From Vibrio cyclitrophicus (GTDB taxonomy: Bacteria > Pseudomonadota > Gammaproteobacteria > Enterobacterales > Vibrionaceae): 64,000 nt of DNA. Location of the stretch: NCBI GenBank assembly GCA_023206055.1, contig CP065367.1, forward strand, positions 682,001 through 746,000, in the 5' to 3' direction. The first letter of the stretch is position 1. Each line of letters starts with the position of its first letter. The notes under the pieces were generated by a model, which had not been told where the DNA came from, ran no database searches, and saw nothing but the letters and a program-made list of their open reading frames with translations. Shown here piece by piece: positions 27,292-35,720 of this stretch. A program made the translations under genes and the position numbers.

Positions 27292-28329
27292 TTAGTTCAC
27301 TTCTCGAATATACATATCCGCAAATGTAGATTGATTTTCAGACATTTTTGCGAAATCAACAGAGCCTACTCGTTCGTACTCTGAAGCTGGGAGGAACTTA
27401 CTTTGCGCCTCTTCGCTCATCACACCATCAATTACTGGGCGTAAATAGGCTTCTGCCCATAATTGTTGGCCTTTATCTGACAAGACAAAGTCTAAAATCT
27501 TCTGAGCATTCTCTGAATTCGGAGCATTCTTCACTTTACTCATTACATAAGGAACAGCGATAGAGCCTTCCTTGGGGATAACAAAAGCCGCATTAGTAAA
27601 ATCGTTGTATTTTGCGCGATAGGCATTGAAATCGTAATCAATTAAAATAGGGATCTCACCAGAAATCACACGAGCATAAGAAGTTTGTCGAGGAACAATT
27701 GGGCGATTCTTTGCCAACTGTTGAAAATACTTAATGGCTGGTTTGAAATTATCAATATCGCCACCCATAGCCTCATTAACTGCTACAGCACTTGCGTAAC
27801 CAACAAAAGCACTCGTTGGATCTAAATACCCAACCATGCCTCTATAATCAGGTTTCAACAGGTCTTCCCAGCTCGTCGGCACTTCTGCGCCATCAAGAGC
27901 ATCAACATTCACAAAAAAGCCAATAGTGCCGGAATGGATAGCAAACCAGTTCCCATTAGGATCTTTCATACCTTCTGGAATCTGATCCCAATTTTTAGGC
28001 TTATATGTATCAACAACGCCTTGTTCTGTTGCGTTAATACCAAAAGAAACACCGTAATAGACCACATCAGCAACTGGGCTATTCTTCTCTGCAACCAACT
28101 GAGATAAAGACTGACCTGAGTTCTTATTGTCCATAGGAACTCGGATGCCCAACTCCTTATTAATTAACTGAAGTTGTCCTCCCCAGTTAGCCCATTCCGG
28201 TGGACAGTTGTAACAAATCGCATCAGATGCCTGCGCTTGAAAAGCGATGCCAGCAAAACCAAGAATTAAGCTCGCTAATTTTCTAGTTTTTGATGACTTG
28301 TTAACTCGTAGTAATTGATGTGGTGCCAT
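27292..28329 (-). CDS. Periplasmic substrate-binding protein of the ABC importer (PotD/FbpA-like)
   Basis: 345 residues from the ATG at 28329, which has GGAG 7 bases upstream. The in-frame TTG at 28341 is part of that site. A signal peptide ends near AFQAQA-SDA. The mature protein starts with ICYNCPPEWANWGG. It has the two-lobe type II binding-protein pattern (ADVVYYG, SGTIGFFVNVDAL, WEDLLKPDYRGMVGYLDPT). Iron ligands of FbpA were not recognised. The ligand is unknown. Linkage to a phosphodiesterase suggests an organophosphate. Confidence 0.88.
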   Translation of the reverse strand: MAPHQLLRVNKSSKTRKLASLILGFAGIAFQAQASDAICYNCPPEWANWGGQLQLINKELGIRVPMDNKNSGQSLSQLVAEKNSPVADVVYYGVSFGINATEQGVVDTYKPKNWDQIPEGMKDPNGNWFAIHSGTIGFFVNVDALDGAEVPTSWEDLLKPDYRGMVGYLDPTSAFVGYASAVAVNEAMGGDIDNFKPAIKYFQQLAKNRPIVPRQTSYARVISGEIPILIDYDFNAYRAKYNDFTNAAFVIPKEGSIAVPYVMSKVKNAPNSENAQKILDFVLSDKGQQLWAEAYLRPVIDGVMSEEAQSKFLPASEYERVGSVDFAKMSENQSTFADMYIREVN

Positions 28330-28351
28330 TATGTTCTCCAACGAATTTCCA

Positions 28352-29365
28352 TTAATTAAATTGGGTTATAACGGGAACCGCACCAAGCGATCCCTTCATT
28401 TGTAATTCATACTTCAACGCAAATTCAAACCGCTCGATTGAACCTGCTTTTGCGTTAAACAAAATATCGACGGCCATTTTCCCCATATCAATATGAGGAA
28501 CAGCCACAGTAGCCAAATTCGGACTCACCAATTGCCCAAGCCCCATACCATCAAAGCCCACAACCGAAACGTCTTGTGGGATTCGTCTACCTGTACTCTT
28601 CAACGCATTCATTGTTTTCAGCGCAAGTAAATCATTGCTGCAAAACCAAACCGTAGGACCACACTCACCGCTTAATAAGTTCATCTCAGAGTCAGTGAAC
28701 GGAACAAGCTTGTTTTGGTCGACTTCAAGAAGCTGGCTTAATTCAACCCCCTTCTCATAGAGACCTTGTTTGAACCCTTCATAACGCTTTTTTGCACGGT
28801 CGGATGAGGCAAAGTGCCCTGTAATCATTCCTATTTTGATATGGCCATATTCTAGAATTTTCTGTGCAACATCCTTACCTGCTTGATAGTTATCAACATA
28901 GACACAAGGTTCATTTTCAACAGATTGGTTATGAAGCAAACAGTAAGGAAATTTAAAACTTCGGAGTAATTCGAGTGCAGCATTATCAGACATATCGGCT
29001 ATCGTTAAGATCACACCTTCCACTCTTTGACGGATCAGATCGATAGCTGCTTGTTGTTCTTGTTCACTGTCATATTGAGTGTCCAGCACTATAGTCGAGT
29101 AGCCAAAATGCCGCGCGCGCTGCTGAATACCTGCAACAACTTCTGAAAATACGGGATTCAATAAACTCGGAATCAATACGCCAATCGTTGGGTTTTTATT
29201 GAACTCAAGAGCATGCGACTTCCTGTCTATTCGATAACCTGTCGTATCGATGACACGCTCGATCTTTTGAGCTGTAGCAGAAGCCACAGATTCTGGTGTG
29301 TTAACGAATCGAGAGACTGTCGCAGGAGAAACACCCGCGAGAACTGCCACATCCTTGATATTCAT
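28352..29365 (-). CDS. LacI family transcriptional regulator
   Basis: 337 residues. The HTH is MNIKDVAVLAGVSPATVSRFVNTPESV, with the hinge region near residue 60 and a periplasmic-binding-protein-like ligand domain after it (GVLIPSLLNPVFSEVVAGIQ, GFDGMGLGQLVSP). It is the first gene of the minus-strand importer operon, 22 bp ahead of the binding-protein start, so it probably controls the whole set. Two palindromes upstream are candidate operators. The inducer is probably the imported compound or a product of it. Confidence 0.94.
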   Translation of the reverse strand: MNIKDVAVLAGVSPATVSRFVNTPESVASATAQKIERVIDTTGYRIDRKSHALEFNKNPTIGVLIPSLLNPVFSEVVAGIQQRARHFGYSTIVLDTQYDSEQEQQAAIDLIRQRVEGVILTIADMSDNAALELLRSFKFPYCLLHNQSVENEPCVYVDNYQAGKDVAQKILEYGHIKIGMITGHFASSDRAKKRYEGFKQGLYEKGVELSQLLEVDQNKLVPFTDSEMNLLSGECGPTVWFCSNDLLALKTMNALKSTGRRIPQDVSVVGFDGMGLGQLVSPNLATVAVPHIDMGKMAVDILFNAKAGSIERFEFALKYELQMKGSLGAVPVITQFN

Positions 29366-29456
29366 TCGTTATCCCTATCCATCCCGTTAATTGATGAACG
29401 CAAGACTAGATGACGGGTGTGACAGTTTTATTAATGAAAACAGGCGATATCTATAC

Positions 29457-29474
29457 TTTTAACCAACGTTAAAA
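29457..29474. promoter_or_regulatory. LacI-type operator candidate 1
   Basis: TTTTAACCAACGTTAAAA: inverted 7-bp arms TTTTAAC/GTTAAAA around CAAC, with the size and symmetry of LacI-family sites. It lies about 90 bases before the regulator start. Confidence 0.5.
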
Positions 29475-29508
29475 GCACCTTTAAAGCAAATGGCGACACT
29501 TTAATTTA

Positions 29509-29526
29509 TGAAACAAATTCGTTTCA
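29509..29526. promoter_or_regulatory. LacI-type operator candidate 2
   Basis: TGAAACAAATTCGTTTCA: 18-base palindrome with two mismatched positions, resembling GalR/LacI-family operators with TGAAAC half-sites. It lies about 145-160 bases before the regulator start. Confidence 0.55.
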
Positions 29527-29710
29527 CTCAATAACACGGATTTTCTAATGATTTATTTCGAGTAAAAAAAGTCATTTATAAGAGATGTAAGTCAATAAGA
29601 TCGGCGTAAACGATTCGACTAGCTAGAATTGGGGATTTCTGCGACTCAATCTCAATTGCGTGTCACATGTCGCCTAGTCATGACGAACACGATTTGAAGG
29701 GACGAAAACG

Positions 29711-29739
29711 AAAAAAGGCCTCACACTGTGAGGCCTTTG
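29711..29739 (-). terminator. Terminator of hmp
   Basis: AAAGGCCTCAC-ACT-GTGAGGCCTTT, read leftward, is followed by a run of T residues. It lies 48 bp beyond the hmp stop. Confidence 0.9.
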
Positions 29740-29786
29740 AATAGGTAAGGTGTTAATAGTTCAGGCGAGTGTTAATAGAACTATCA

Positions 29787-30983
29787 TTAGAAGTTAGCGT
29801 GAGGTCCGAATACTTCGTAGTGTACGTGTGAACGATCAACTTTAAGTGCGTCTAGCTGCTCCACGATGTTTTTCATGAAACCAACAGGTCCACAGATATA
29901 AAAATCGCTCTCTTCAAAGCCTTTAGTATCAGAGATAGACGCTAGATCCATTTGGCCTTGATGTGTGTTTTCACATGCAGATTCGTCTTTGTTCATGTAC
30001 CACGTTTTCGCTTCCCAACCTTTGTCTGCAACAATATCTTTAACACGACTCGTGAAAGAGTGTTGGCCTACGTTCTCACAAGCGTGAAGGTAAAGTACTG
30101 GCTCGTTTTTATCTTCCGTGTTTAGGAACTCAAGCATAGACTGCATTGGCGTTACACCAACACCTGCAGAGATAAGCGTTACTGGTTTACTGCGCTCTTG
30201 ATACATGAAGTCACCCGCTGGTGCGTATAGGCTAACCTCATCACCAACAGCAACTGTATCGTGTAGGTGGTTAGATACAACACCTTGTGTATCTTGGCCT
30301 TGCCCTTCACGTTTAACAGAGATGCGGTATTGTTTGCCGTTTGGCTTATCAGACAGAGAATATTGACGAATTTCGCTGTATTGAGAGCCTTCTGGTTTCA
30401 CTTCGATACCAATGTATTGACCTGGCGTGTAATCCAGAACTTCACCGCCGTCTTTTGGCTGAAGGATGAAGCTAGTTACTAGCGCTGATTCTTCAATCTT
30501 GTCTGCAATCACGAACGTACGTGCTGCTTCCCAGCCACCTACCGCTTGCTTACGCTGTAGGTAAAGCTCTGCTTCACGATCGATGAATACTTGAGCTAAG
30601 AAAAGGTAAGCCGCTGTCCACGCCTCTTCCACTTCTGGAGTGAATGCTTCTGTTGCTAATTCGCGCAGTGTTTCAATCAGGTGCAAACCAACAATTTGGT
30701 AGTGCTCTGGTTGAATATTAAAGCTTGTGTGTTTCTGAGCAATACGTTCAACGGCTGTTGTTAACGCTGCTAGATTTTCAATGTTCTTTGCATATGCCGC
30801 GATAGCTTCAAACAGTGCTACGCCTTGGCGACCTGTTCTTTGGTGAGTCATATTGAAGATATCTTTCAACTCAGGGTTATGCGTGAACATACGTTGATAA
30901 AAATGCTGAGTTAAAGCAGGGCCTGCGCTCTCAAGTAGAGGGATAGTAGATTTGATGATTTCGATATGTGCATTGTTAAGCAT
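29787..30983 (-). CDS. hmp: Flavohemoglobin Hmp (nitric oxide dioxygenase)
   Basis: 398 residues. Hmp converts NO and O2 to nitrate using NAD(P)H and protects the cytoplasm from nitrosative stress. The N-terminal globin domain (about 1-140) shows the distal YQRMF tyrosine and the proximal heme histidine in RIAQKHTSF. The FAD domain has RQYSLSD. The NAD domain has LISAGVGVTPMQSMLEFL and FYICGPVGFM. It is divergent from norR, whose product activates sigma-54 promoters in response to NO. The shared spacer holds matching sites. Confidence 0.97.
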   Translation of the reverse strand: MLNNAHIEIIKSTIPLLESAGPALTQHFYQRMFTHNPELKDIFNMTHQRTGRQGVALFEAIAAYAKNIENLAALTTAVERIAQKHTSFNIQPEHYQIVGLHLIETLRELATEAFTPEVEEAWTAAYLFLAQVFIDREAELYLQRKQAVGGWEAARTFVIADKIEESALVTSFILQPKDGGEVLDYTPGQYIGIEVKPEGSQYSEIRQYSLSDKPNGKQYRISVKREGQGQDTQGVVSNHLHDTVAVGDEVSLYAPAGDFMYQERSKPVTLISAGVGVTPMQSMLEFLNTEDKNEPVLYLHACENVGQHSFTSRVKDIVADKGWEAKTWYMNKDESACENTHQGQMDLASISDTKGFEESDFYICGPVGFMKNIVEQLDALKVDRSHVHYEVFGPHANF

Positions 30984-31019
30984 GAATTTACTCCGAACAC
31001 TGAGCCTTATGACCTATAT

Positions 31020-31030
31020 GTCATTTTGAC
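31020..31030. promoter_or_regulatory. NorR-type site GT-N7-AC (a)
   Basis: GTCATTTTGAC matches the NorR core GTCA-N3-TGAC exactly. It lies close to the hmp start, downstream of the proposed sigma-54 promoter, so its role is less obvious. Confidence 0.5.
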
Positions 31031-31091
31031 TACTTAAAAATTAAGAATGACTTATCGATTTTCTGAAACCTTAGTTATTTTTAGAAACTGA

Positions 31092-31102
31092 GTTATTTTG
31101 AC
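31092..31102. promoter_or_regulatory. NorR-type site GT-N7-AC (b)
   Basis: GTTATTTTGAC keeps GT-N7-AC with one change from the fuller core. It also lies between the proposed promoter and hmp. Confidence 0.4.
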
Positions 31103-31148
31103 TCGTTTTTATTTCAAAAAATCGTAAAACCTGATTAATGCAACCTGA

Positions 31149-31162
31149 TTGATTGAGATCAA
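31149..31162. promoter_or_regulatory. Perfect FNR/Anr box
   Basis: TTGAT-TGAG-ATCAA matches the FNR consensus TTGAT-N4-ATCAA in every fixed position. It lies downstream of the sigma-54 promoter for hmp, which would suit anaerobic repression, and upstream of norR. Confidence 0.7.
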
Positions 31163-31209
31163 GAATAGTCTGTTTAATCAGCGCTATAATCGGGATTCAC
31201 TGTCTCTTC

Positions 31210-31227
31210 TGCACAATCAGTGCCAAG
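31210..31227 (-). promoter_or_regulatory. Sigma-54 promoter for hmp
   Basis: On the minus strand TTGGCAC-TGATT-GTGCA keeps the invariant GG-N10-GC of the -24/-12 elements, with TGGCAC intact. The resulting hmp leader would be about 215 bases. Confidence 0.6.
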
Positions 31228-31281
31228 TTTATAACGCCCCGCCATTTCTGGCTTTCTTCTCAAAACCCATCTTATAAAAAT

Positions 31282-31314
31282 GTCAAAAAGACCTTTTTTT
31301 TAAGTCAATAAGAC
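31282..31314. promoter_or_regulatory. Two NorR-type enhancer sites (c, d)
   Basis: GTCAAAAAGAC (31282-31292) and GTCAATAAGAC (31304-31314) both have GT-N7-AC, 22 bases centre to centre. They lie about 55-105 bases upstream of the sigma-54 promoter, the expected enhancer distance. Confidence 0.6.
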
Positions 31315-31352
31315 TCTACTATGTAGATAAACACACACAGTTAGAGTTTTTT

Positions 31353-32945
31353 ATGCAAGATATCTCCGCATCTACCCTCATGGAAATGACCATTGGCCTC
31401 GCGAGTGGTGTGAACGATCAAGATCGTTTCAATCGCCTCATTGATGCTATTCGCAAAACCATAACGTGTGATTGTGTCGCGCTTTTAAGCCTTCAAGGTG
31501 ACACGCTAGTACCCATTGCAATGCAAGGGCTCAGCCGAGATACATTCGGTCGTCGCTTTATCATTTCAGAACACCCGCGTTTTGAAGAGATCTGCGCGTC
31601 TCGCTCTCCTGTTCGTTTCGATTCTGACAGCTCCCTACCCGATCCTTTCGATGGTTTGCTTATTGACCATGATGGCGATTTACCGATGCACGCTTGTATG
31701 GGCTTACCTTTACTATTTGGCGACAAGCTATTGGGTATTCTGACTCTAGACAGCCTGAAACCAGATGTCTTCGCTAATATTCCAGCGCGTAACCTTGAAG
31801 TACTGGCAGCGATTGCGGCTTCAAGCATGCAAATGGCACTGACCTTCTCGCAACTTGAACATCAAGCGAAACAGTCAAAACAGTTACTGGAAGAGTTGAA
31901 TGTAGAGTCATGGGAACGTGACGGTGGTGAGTTGATTGGTAACAGTGACACCATGGTCGCACTTAAGAACGACATCGCTGTGGTAGCGCCGTCTGAGTTT
32001 AATATCTTGATTCATGGTGACACGGGGGTTGGTAAAGAGCTCGTGGCTCGTACCCTGCACCATCAATCTCAACGTAAGCGTAACCCACTCGTCTACGTAA
32101 ACTGTGCTGCAATCCCTGAAAACTTAGTAGAGAGTGAATTGTTTGGTCACGTTCGTGGCGCATTCACTGGCGCAGACAAAAACCGCTTAGGTAAGTTTGC
32201 TTTAGCCGATGGTGGCACACTGTTCCTTGATGAGATTGGTGAGTTGCCTTTAGCCGCGCAAAGTAAATTATTACGTGCGCTGCAAAACAACGAAATCCAA
32301 CCTGTTGGCCAAGACAACATTCAAACCATCGATGTTCGAGTATTGGCAGCGACAAACCGAGATCTAAAACAAGAAGTTGAAGACGGCCGATTCAGAGCCG
32401 ATTTATATCACCGATTGAGTGTGTACCCTATTGCTGTGCCTGCACTGAAAGATCGTGGTGACGACATCAGCCTATTAGCTGGTTTCTTCTTAGAACAAGC
32501 GCGTCGTAAGCTTGGTATCAACCAAGTTAAGTTCCGCTCTGACGTCCTTTCTTTCCTAAACCGTTATGGTTGGCCGGGTAACGTGCGTGAACTTGAGCAC
32601 GTGATCAGTCGTTCAGCATTGAAAGCGTTAGCGCGCAGCACCAATAAAAACCTAGTGACAATTACCAAGGAAGATTGTGGTCCACTCGATCAAGATCAAC
32701 CTATTGCGACAACACAGGTGAAAAACACACCGTTATCGACACCAACGATCGATCTTTCTGAAGGGCTACGTGGTGCAACGGACGATTTTCAGCGCAGTAT
32801 CATTACTGAGGTGTTGGAAGATGCCAACTTTAACTGGGCACAAGCAGGGCGAGTTTTGAAAACAGACCGAGCAAACCTGACTCGACTGTCTAAGCGTTTA
32901 GGGCTAAATGTGGCTAAGTCTCACACGATCGAACGGACAAAATAG
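31353..32945 (+). CDS. norR: NorR, NO-responsive sigma-54-dependent activator
   Basis: 530 residues in three domains: an N-terminal GAF domain (about 10-165) that in NorR binds NO at a non-heme iron; an AAA+ domain with Walker A HGDTGVGKE, the sigma-54 contact loop RGAFTGADK, and Walker B GGTLFLDEIGEL; and a C-terminal Fis-type HTH (EDANFNWAQAGRVLKTDRANLTR in parts). The length is normal. It is divergent from hmp, the usual Vibrio arrangement, and probably activates hmp under NO. Confidence 0.95.
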   Translation: MQDISASTLMEMTIGLASGVNDQDRFNRLIDAIRKTITCDCVALLSLQGDTLVPIAMQGLSRDTFGRRFIISEHPRFEEICASRSPVRFDSDSSLPDPFDGLLIDHDGDLPMHACMGLPLLFGDKLLGILTLDSLKPDVFANIPARNLEVLAAIAASSMQMALTFSQLEHQAKQSKQLLEELNVESWERDGGELIGNSDTMVALKNDIAVVAPSEFNILIHGDTGVGKELVARTLHHQSQRKRNPLVYVNCAAIPENLVESELFGHVRGAFTGADKNRLGKFALADGGTLFLDEIGELPLAAQSKLLRALQNNEIQPVGQDNIQTIDVRVLAATNRDLKQEVEDGRFRADLYHRLSVYPIAVPALKDRGDDISLLAGFFLEQARRKLGINQVKFRSDVLSFLNRYGWPGNVRELEHVISRSALKALARSTNKNLVTITKEDCGPLDQDQPIATTQVKNTPLSTPTIDLSEGLRGATDDFQRSIITEVLEDANFNWAQAGRVLKTDRANLTRLSKRLGLNVAKSHTIERTK

Positions 32946-33034
32946 ATATTAGCGGTTTGTTGCGAGCATCTGACAAAACTTGTGTATATAATGCTGCAAA
33001 TTGTAACGCTAATTTTAAATATGTAGAGAGAGTT

Positions 33035-33394
33035 ATGAAGTTTATCCGTTGGTTCTTAGGTCGTGTTATCTTGTTATTGAATTTTGTTTTCAGCCCACGT
33101 GGTGTGAAGCGTTCTCAAGAAGAACAAAGCAAAGTGAATGAGCAAGCAAAAACGCACACGTTATACCAATTCGACGCGTGCCCATTTTGTGTGAAAGTGC
33201 GCCGCGCGATGAAACGTCAGTCGGTTCAATTTGAACTTCGTGATGCAAAAAACAACGAGCAACACCGTGCAGAGCTTGAAGCTGGTGGCGGTCGTGTAAA
33301 AGTGCCTTGTCTACGTATCGAAAAAGACGGCAAAACTGAGTGGATGTACGAATCTTCAGATATCGTGACTTACTTAGAAAAGCAGTTTGCATAA
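33035..33394 (+). CDS. Membrane-anchored glutaredoxin-like protein
   Basis: 119 residues from the ATG at 33035 (GAGAGAG upstream). A TTG start at 32957 would add unsupported sequence. An N-terminal hydrophobic span (RWFLGRVILLLNFVF) leads into a glutaredoxin domain with the redox motif CPFC (DACPFCVKVRR), cis-Pro element VKVPCLRI and the C-terminal SSDIVTYLEKQF helix. It probably reduces disulfides or glutathione adducts on the cytoplasmic face of the membrane. It follows norR with a 90-bp gap and ends in a strong terminator. Its partner is not known. Confidence 0.9.
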   Translation: MKFIRWFLGRVILLLNFVFSPRGVKRSQEEQSKVNEQAKTHTLYQFDACPFCVKVRRAMKRQSVQFELRDAKNNEQHRAELEAGGGRVKVPCLRIEKDGKTEWMYESSDIVTYLEKQFA

Positions 33395-33419
33395 GCAAAA
33401 AAGCGATAAAAGCCAGATA

Positions 33420-33451
33420 CAAAAAATCCCTCGAATGTGAGGGATTTTTTA
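33420..33451. terminator. Bidirectional terminator between glutaredoxin and OmpA-like genes
   Basis: AAAAAATCCCTC and GAGGGATTTTTT form a stem around GAATGT between two convergent genes. Confidence 0.92.
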
Positions 33452-33503
33452 TGGCTGTTATTTGGCGTTAATCGCTTCAAATTAGGAGCGAAAGTTCAAA
33501 CGA

Positions 33504-34157
33504 CTACTTCGCTACAATCAGCATCAATTCCACACGGCGGTTACACGCCTTGCCTTGCGCAGAAGCATTAGTACAAGCTGGAACATACTCACCGAAGCCA
33601 CGAGTATAAATAGAACGACTGGACACATAGTTACTCTCTAATCGAGCTTTTACTTCTTTTGCGCGCTGCTCTGACAGAGGATCATTAATTCGATCTGTGC
33701 CTGTGTTATCGGTGTGCCCTTCAATCACAACATCGATATCTTGGCGTTGAGAAAGGTAGTTACCTAGCGTATCTAACCATTGATTATAAGCTGGATCAGG
33801 GAATGCTGAACCTGTTTTAAAGTTCACGTGCTGCTCAAGCTTTACCATCACATGGTTACCTGGCAACACTTCAAAATCGATACGGTTTTGTCTTAAAAAG
33901 ACTTCCAGTGGATCGTTAGTCGAAACGCCACGTCCGTAGTTGGTCGTGATGGTTCTTTGTTGATGAGTGCTGCTCTGAATCGAGTACCCACGATTGCTTG
34001 CTACATGAGTCGTTTGAACCACACCCCATTCTGGGTGCATCAGGTCGTAATCGGTTTGTGGTGCAGTCTCTAGCATGTTACCGCCAAGTAAATCAGTTGG
34101 TGACGTGGCTTCACACCCAGCCAAAGCTATGCTTAACATTATCGCTAAATATCTCAT
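33504..34157 (-). CDS. OmpA-family peptidoglycan-binding lipoprotein
   Basis: 217 residues from the ATG at 34157 (GGTGAAG upstream). The earlier GTG adds only five residues. The lipoprotein signal is MRYLAIMLSIALAGC. The C-terminal OmpA-like domain (about residue 105 on) reads VVIEGHTDNTGTD, LSEQRAKEVKARL and GFGEYVPACTN... CNRRVEL, with the Asp and Arg that hold diaminopimelate. The protein probably tethers the outer membrane to peptidoglycan. The N-terminal part is not recognised. Two Cys near the C terminus may bond. Confidence 0.9.
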   Translation of the reverse strand: MRYLAIMLSIALAGCEATSPTDLLGGNMLETAPQTDYDLMHPEWGVVQTTHVASNRGYSIQSSTHQQRTITTNYGRGVSTNDPLEVFLRQNRIDFEVLPGNHVMVKLEQHVNFKTGSAFPDPAYNQWLDTLGNYLSQRQDIDVVIEGHTDNTGTDRINDPLSEQRAKEVKARLESNYVSSRSIYTRGFGEYVPACTNASAQGKACNRRVELMLIVAK

Positions 34158-34397
34158 TACTTCACCAACCACTCATGCAGATAAACCATTCACTAATGTC
34201 TATATCGGCACCAAAGGAAAAACTTTAGACCAAAAGAAAGCAGATCCAAAAAAAGTGCTGTTGATCACAGTTAACCGTCTACTAGTCTGTCTTCAGCCGC
34301 TAGTTCGAACTGTTTGCATTTATTTACCTTATAATTGTTTTCCAATTCGTACTAAATAGTTAGAATCTCACGACTTCTCAACGCTAGAGCAAACATT

Positions 34398-35024
34398 ATG
34401 TTTAAACCATTTACTAAATTCATCACAGCACTCGCTGTCGTGCTTATTATCGCGGGTTGTAGTGAAACAGACGAGCCACAAAAAGGCGTTCAATACGAAG
34501 CGCTTCCAACTGCTCTAACAGAATTCAACTTGTCTCCGGTCACTGAAATTTTCTCTCTTAACTGTGGTCACTGCCGTCAAATGGAAAGTGCAATTCCAGA
34601 GATTGAATCTCTAACAGACCAAACTATTGGCAAGATGCACGTAACGTTCAACGAAAGTGCTCAAATCAGTGCAATGATCTACTACACAGCAGTGATGCAG
34701 CTTGATGCGACGCCAGACCACGCGTTCATGGACGACCTATTTGGTGCCGTTCAAATGGGTGCAGATGCAACACCTGAGCAGCGTCAACAAGCACTCGAGA
34801 CAGCGTTTACTTCTCGTGGTTTGGTTAGCCCATACCAACTGAAAAAAGAACAACAAGTCGCTCTGTTTGACTACGTTAAAAAAGCAGAAGAGATCTCAGT
34901 AAAAGGTCAGATCAACTCAGTACCAACCTTTATCATCAACGGTAAATACCAAGTACTCACAGCAGGTCACCAAGACGTTGCTGGCATTGCAAAAACGATC
35001 AACTACCTTTTGACTCAACCATAA
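34398..35024 (+). CDS. DsbA-like thioredoxin-fold lipoprotein
   Basis: 208 residues. The lipoprotein signal is ITALAVVLIIAGC. The DsbA-type thioredoxin fold shows the active site CGHC in LNCGHCRQME, a helical insertion (about 100-160) and the cis-Pro loop INSVPTFIINGKY. CGHC differs from the CPHC of DsbA. It probably forms or isomerises disulfides in the periplasm while anchored to the membrane. A gene for a periplasm-facing FKBP isomerase follows 75 bp downstream, suggesting a shared envelope-folding role. Confidence 0.9.
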   Translation: MFKPFTKFITALAVVLIIAGCSETDEPQKGVQYEALPTALTEFNLSPVTEIFSLNCGHCRQMESAIPEIESLTDQTIGKMHVTFNESAQISAMIYYTAVMQLDATPDHAFMDDLFGAVQMGADATPEQRQQALETAFTSRGLVSPYQLKKEQQVALFDYVKKAEEISVKGQINSVPTFIINGKYQVLTAGHQDVAGIAKTINYLLTQP

Positions 35025-35099
35025 TCACGGCATTGTTAGCAGATTAATACATTCTGCATTAACTACGAAATTCAGCACTCAATATAAATAGGTTTTACT

Positions 35100-35573
35100 A
35101 TGTCTAAATTTGTCATCCCGGTCATTGTCTTTCTTTTGGCGGGTTTCATGATTTACCGTACTTGGACGAATCATAAGTCTGGCGGAGAAAACTTCGAACA
35201 AGGCCAACAATTTCTAATTGAAAACGGCACAAAAGAAGGCGTGATTACGACTGAAAGCGGTCTTCAATACCTTGTTCTTGAAGAAGGTACAGGCACAGAG
35301 CACCCAACTAAAAACAGCAAAGTAACGGTTCATTACCACGGTACGCTACTCGACGGCACTGTTTTCGACAGCTCTGTTGAGCGTGGCGAGCCAATCTCAT
35401 TTGCCCTTAAGCAAGTAATCAAAGGTTGGCAAGAAGGTTTGACTTACATGGTTGAAGGCCAAAAAGTTCGTCTATTCATTCCAAGCACTTTAGCTTACGG
35501 TAAAGGTAGTTCTGGCCCTATCCCACCATCATCGACTCTGATTTTTGACGTAGAACTCATCTCTATCAAATAA
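35100..35573 (+). CDS. FKBP-type peptidyl-prolyl isomerase, membrane-anchored
   Basis: 157 residues with an N-terminal span (VIPVIVFLLAGFMIY) and a C-terminal FKBP domain: GLQYLVLEEGTG, KVTVHYHGTLLDGTVFDSS, the GWQEGL motif, and RLFIPSTLAYG with GPIPPSSTLIFDVELISI. These are hallmark FKBP residues (Tyr, Phe/Asp, Trp). The enzyme turns X-Pro bonds, most likely on the periplasmic side. It follows the DsbA-like gene on the same strand and ends in a terminator. Confidence 0.93.
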   Translation: MSKFVIPVIVFLLAGFMIYRTWTNHKSGGENFEQGQQFLIENGTKEGVITTESGLQYLVLEEGTGTEHPTKNSKVTVHYHGTLLDGTVFDSSVERGEPISFALKQVIKGWQEGLTYMVEGQKVRLFIPSTLAYGKGSSGPIPPSSTLIFDVELISIK

Positions 35574-35587
35574 TCGAAGTGACTGAT

Positions 35588-35625
35588 TTTAGCCCCAACA
35601 TACGCGCTATGTTGGGGCTTTTTTA
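35588..35625 (+). terminator. Terminator of the FKBP gene
   Basis: AGCCCCAACATA-CGCGC-TATGTTGGGGCT followed by six T residues. Confidence 0.93.
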
Positions 35626-35684
35626 TATCTGAACATGTGACGTTACTTTTTCCATGACCGAATATACCCTCGAAAATCAACCAC

Positions 35685-35699
35685 TAGACGACTGGTCTA
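35685..35699. promoter_or_regulatory. NemR-like operator upstream of the TetR gene
   Basis: TAGACGACTGGTCTA: inverted half-sites TAGAC/GGTCTA, 22 bases before the start. An identical 15-mer precedes the CurA-type reductase gene. Confidence 0.75.
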
Positions 35700-35720
35700 A
35701 TTTAAATTATAGTCCCACCT

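Larger units (their letters stand above)
29366..29786. other. Control region of the LacI-headed operon and spacer to hmp terminator
   Basis: About 420 bases without a gene. It holds two operator-like palindromes, AT-rich promoter-like sequence and, at the right end, the hmp terminator. No other gene or repeat was seen. Confidence 0.6.
30984..31352. promoter_or_regulatory. hmp-norR divergent control region
   Basis: 369 non-coding bases containing a sigma-54 promoter toward hmp, four GT-N7-AC NorR-type sites and one perfect FNR box. Each is listed separately. Sites at 31282 and 31304 are best placed as enhancers. Confidence 0.7.

Noticed and set aside
34075..34359. Plus-strand open frame overlapping the start of the OmpA-like gene
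   Set aside because: It is antisense to the lipoprotein signal, has no ribosome site and no recognisable sequence.
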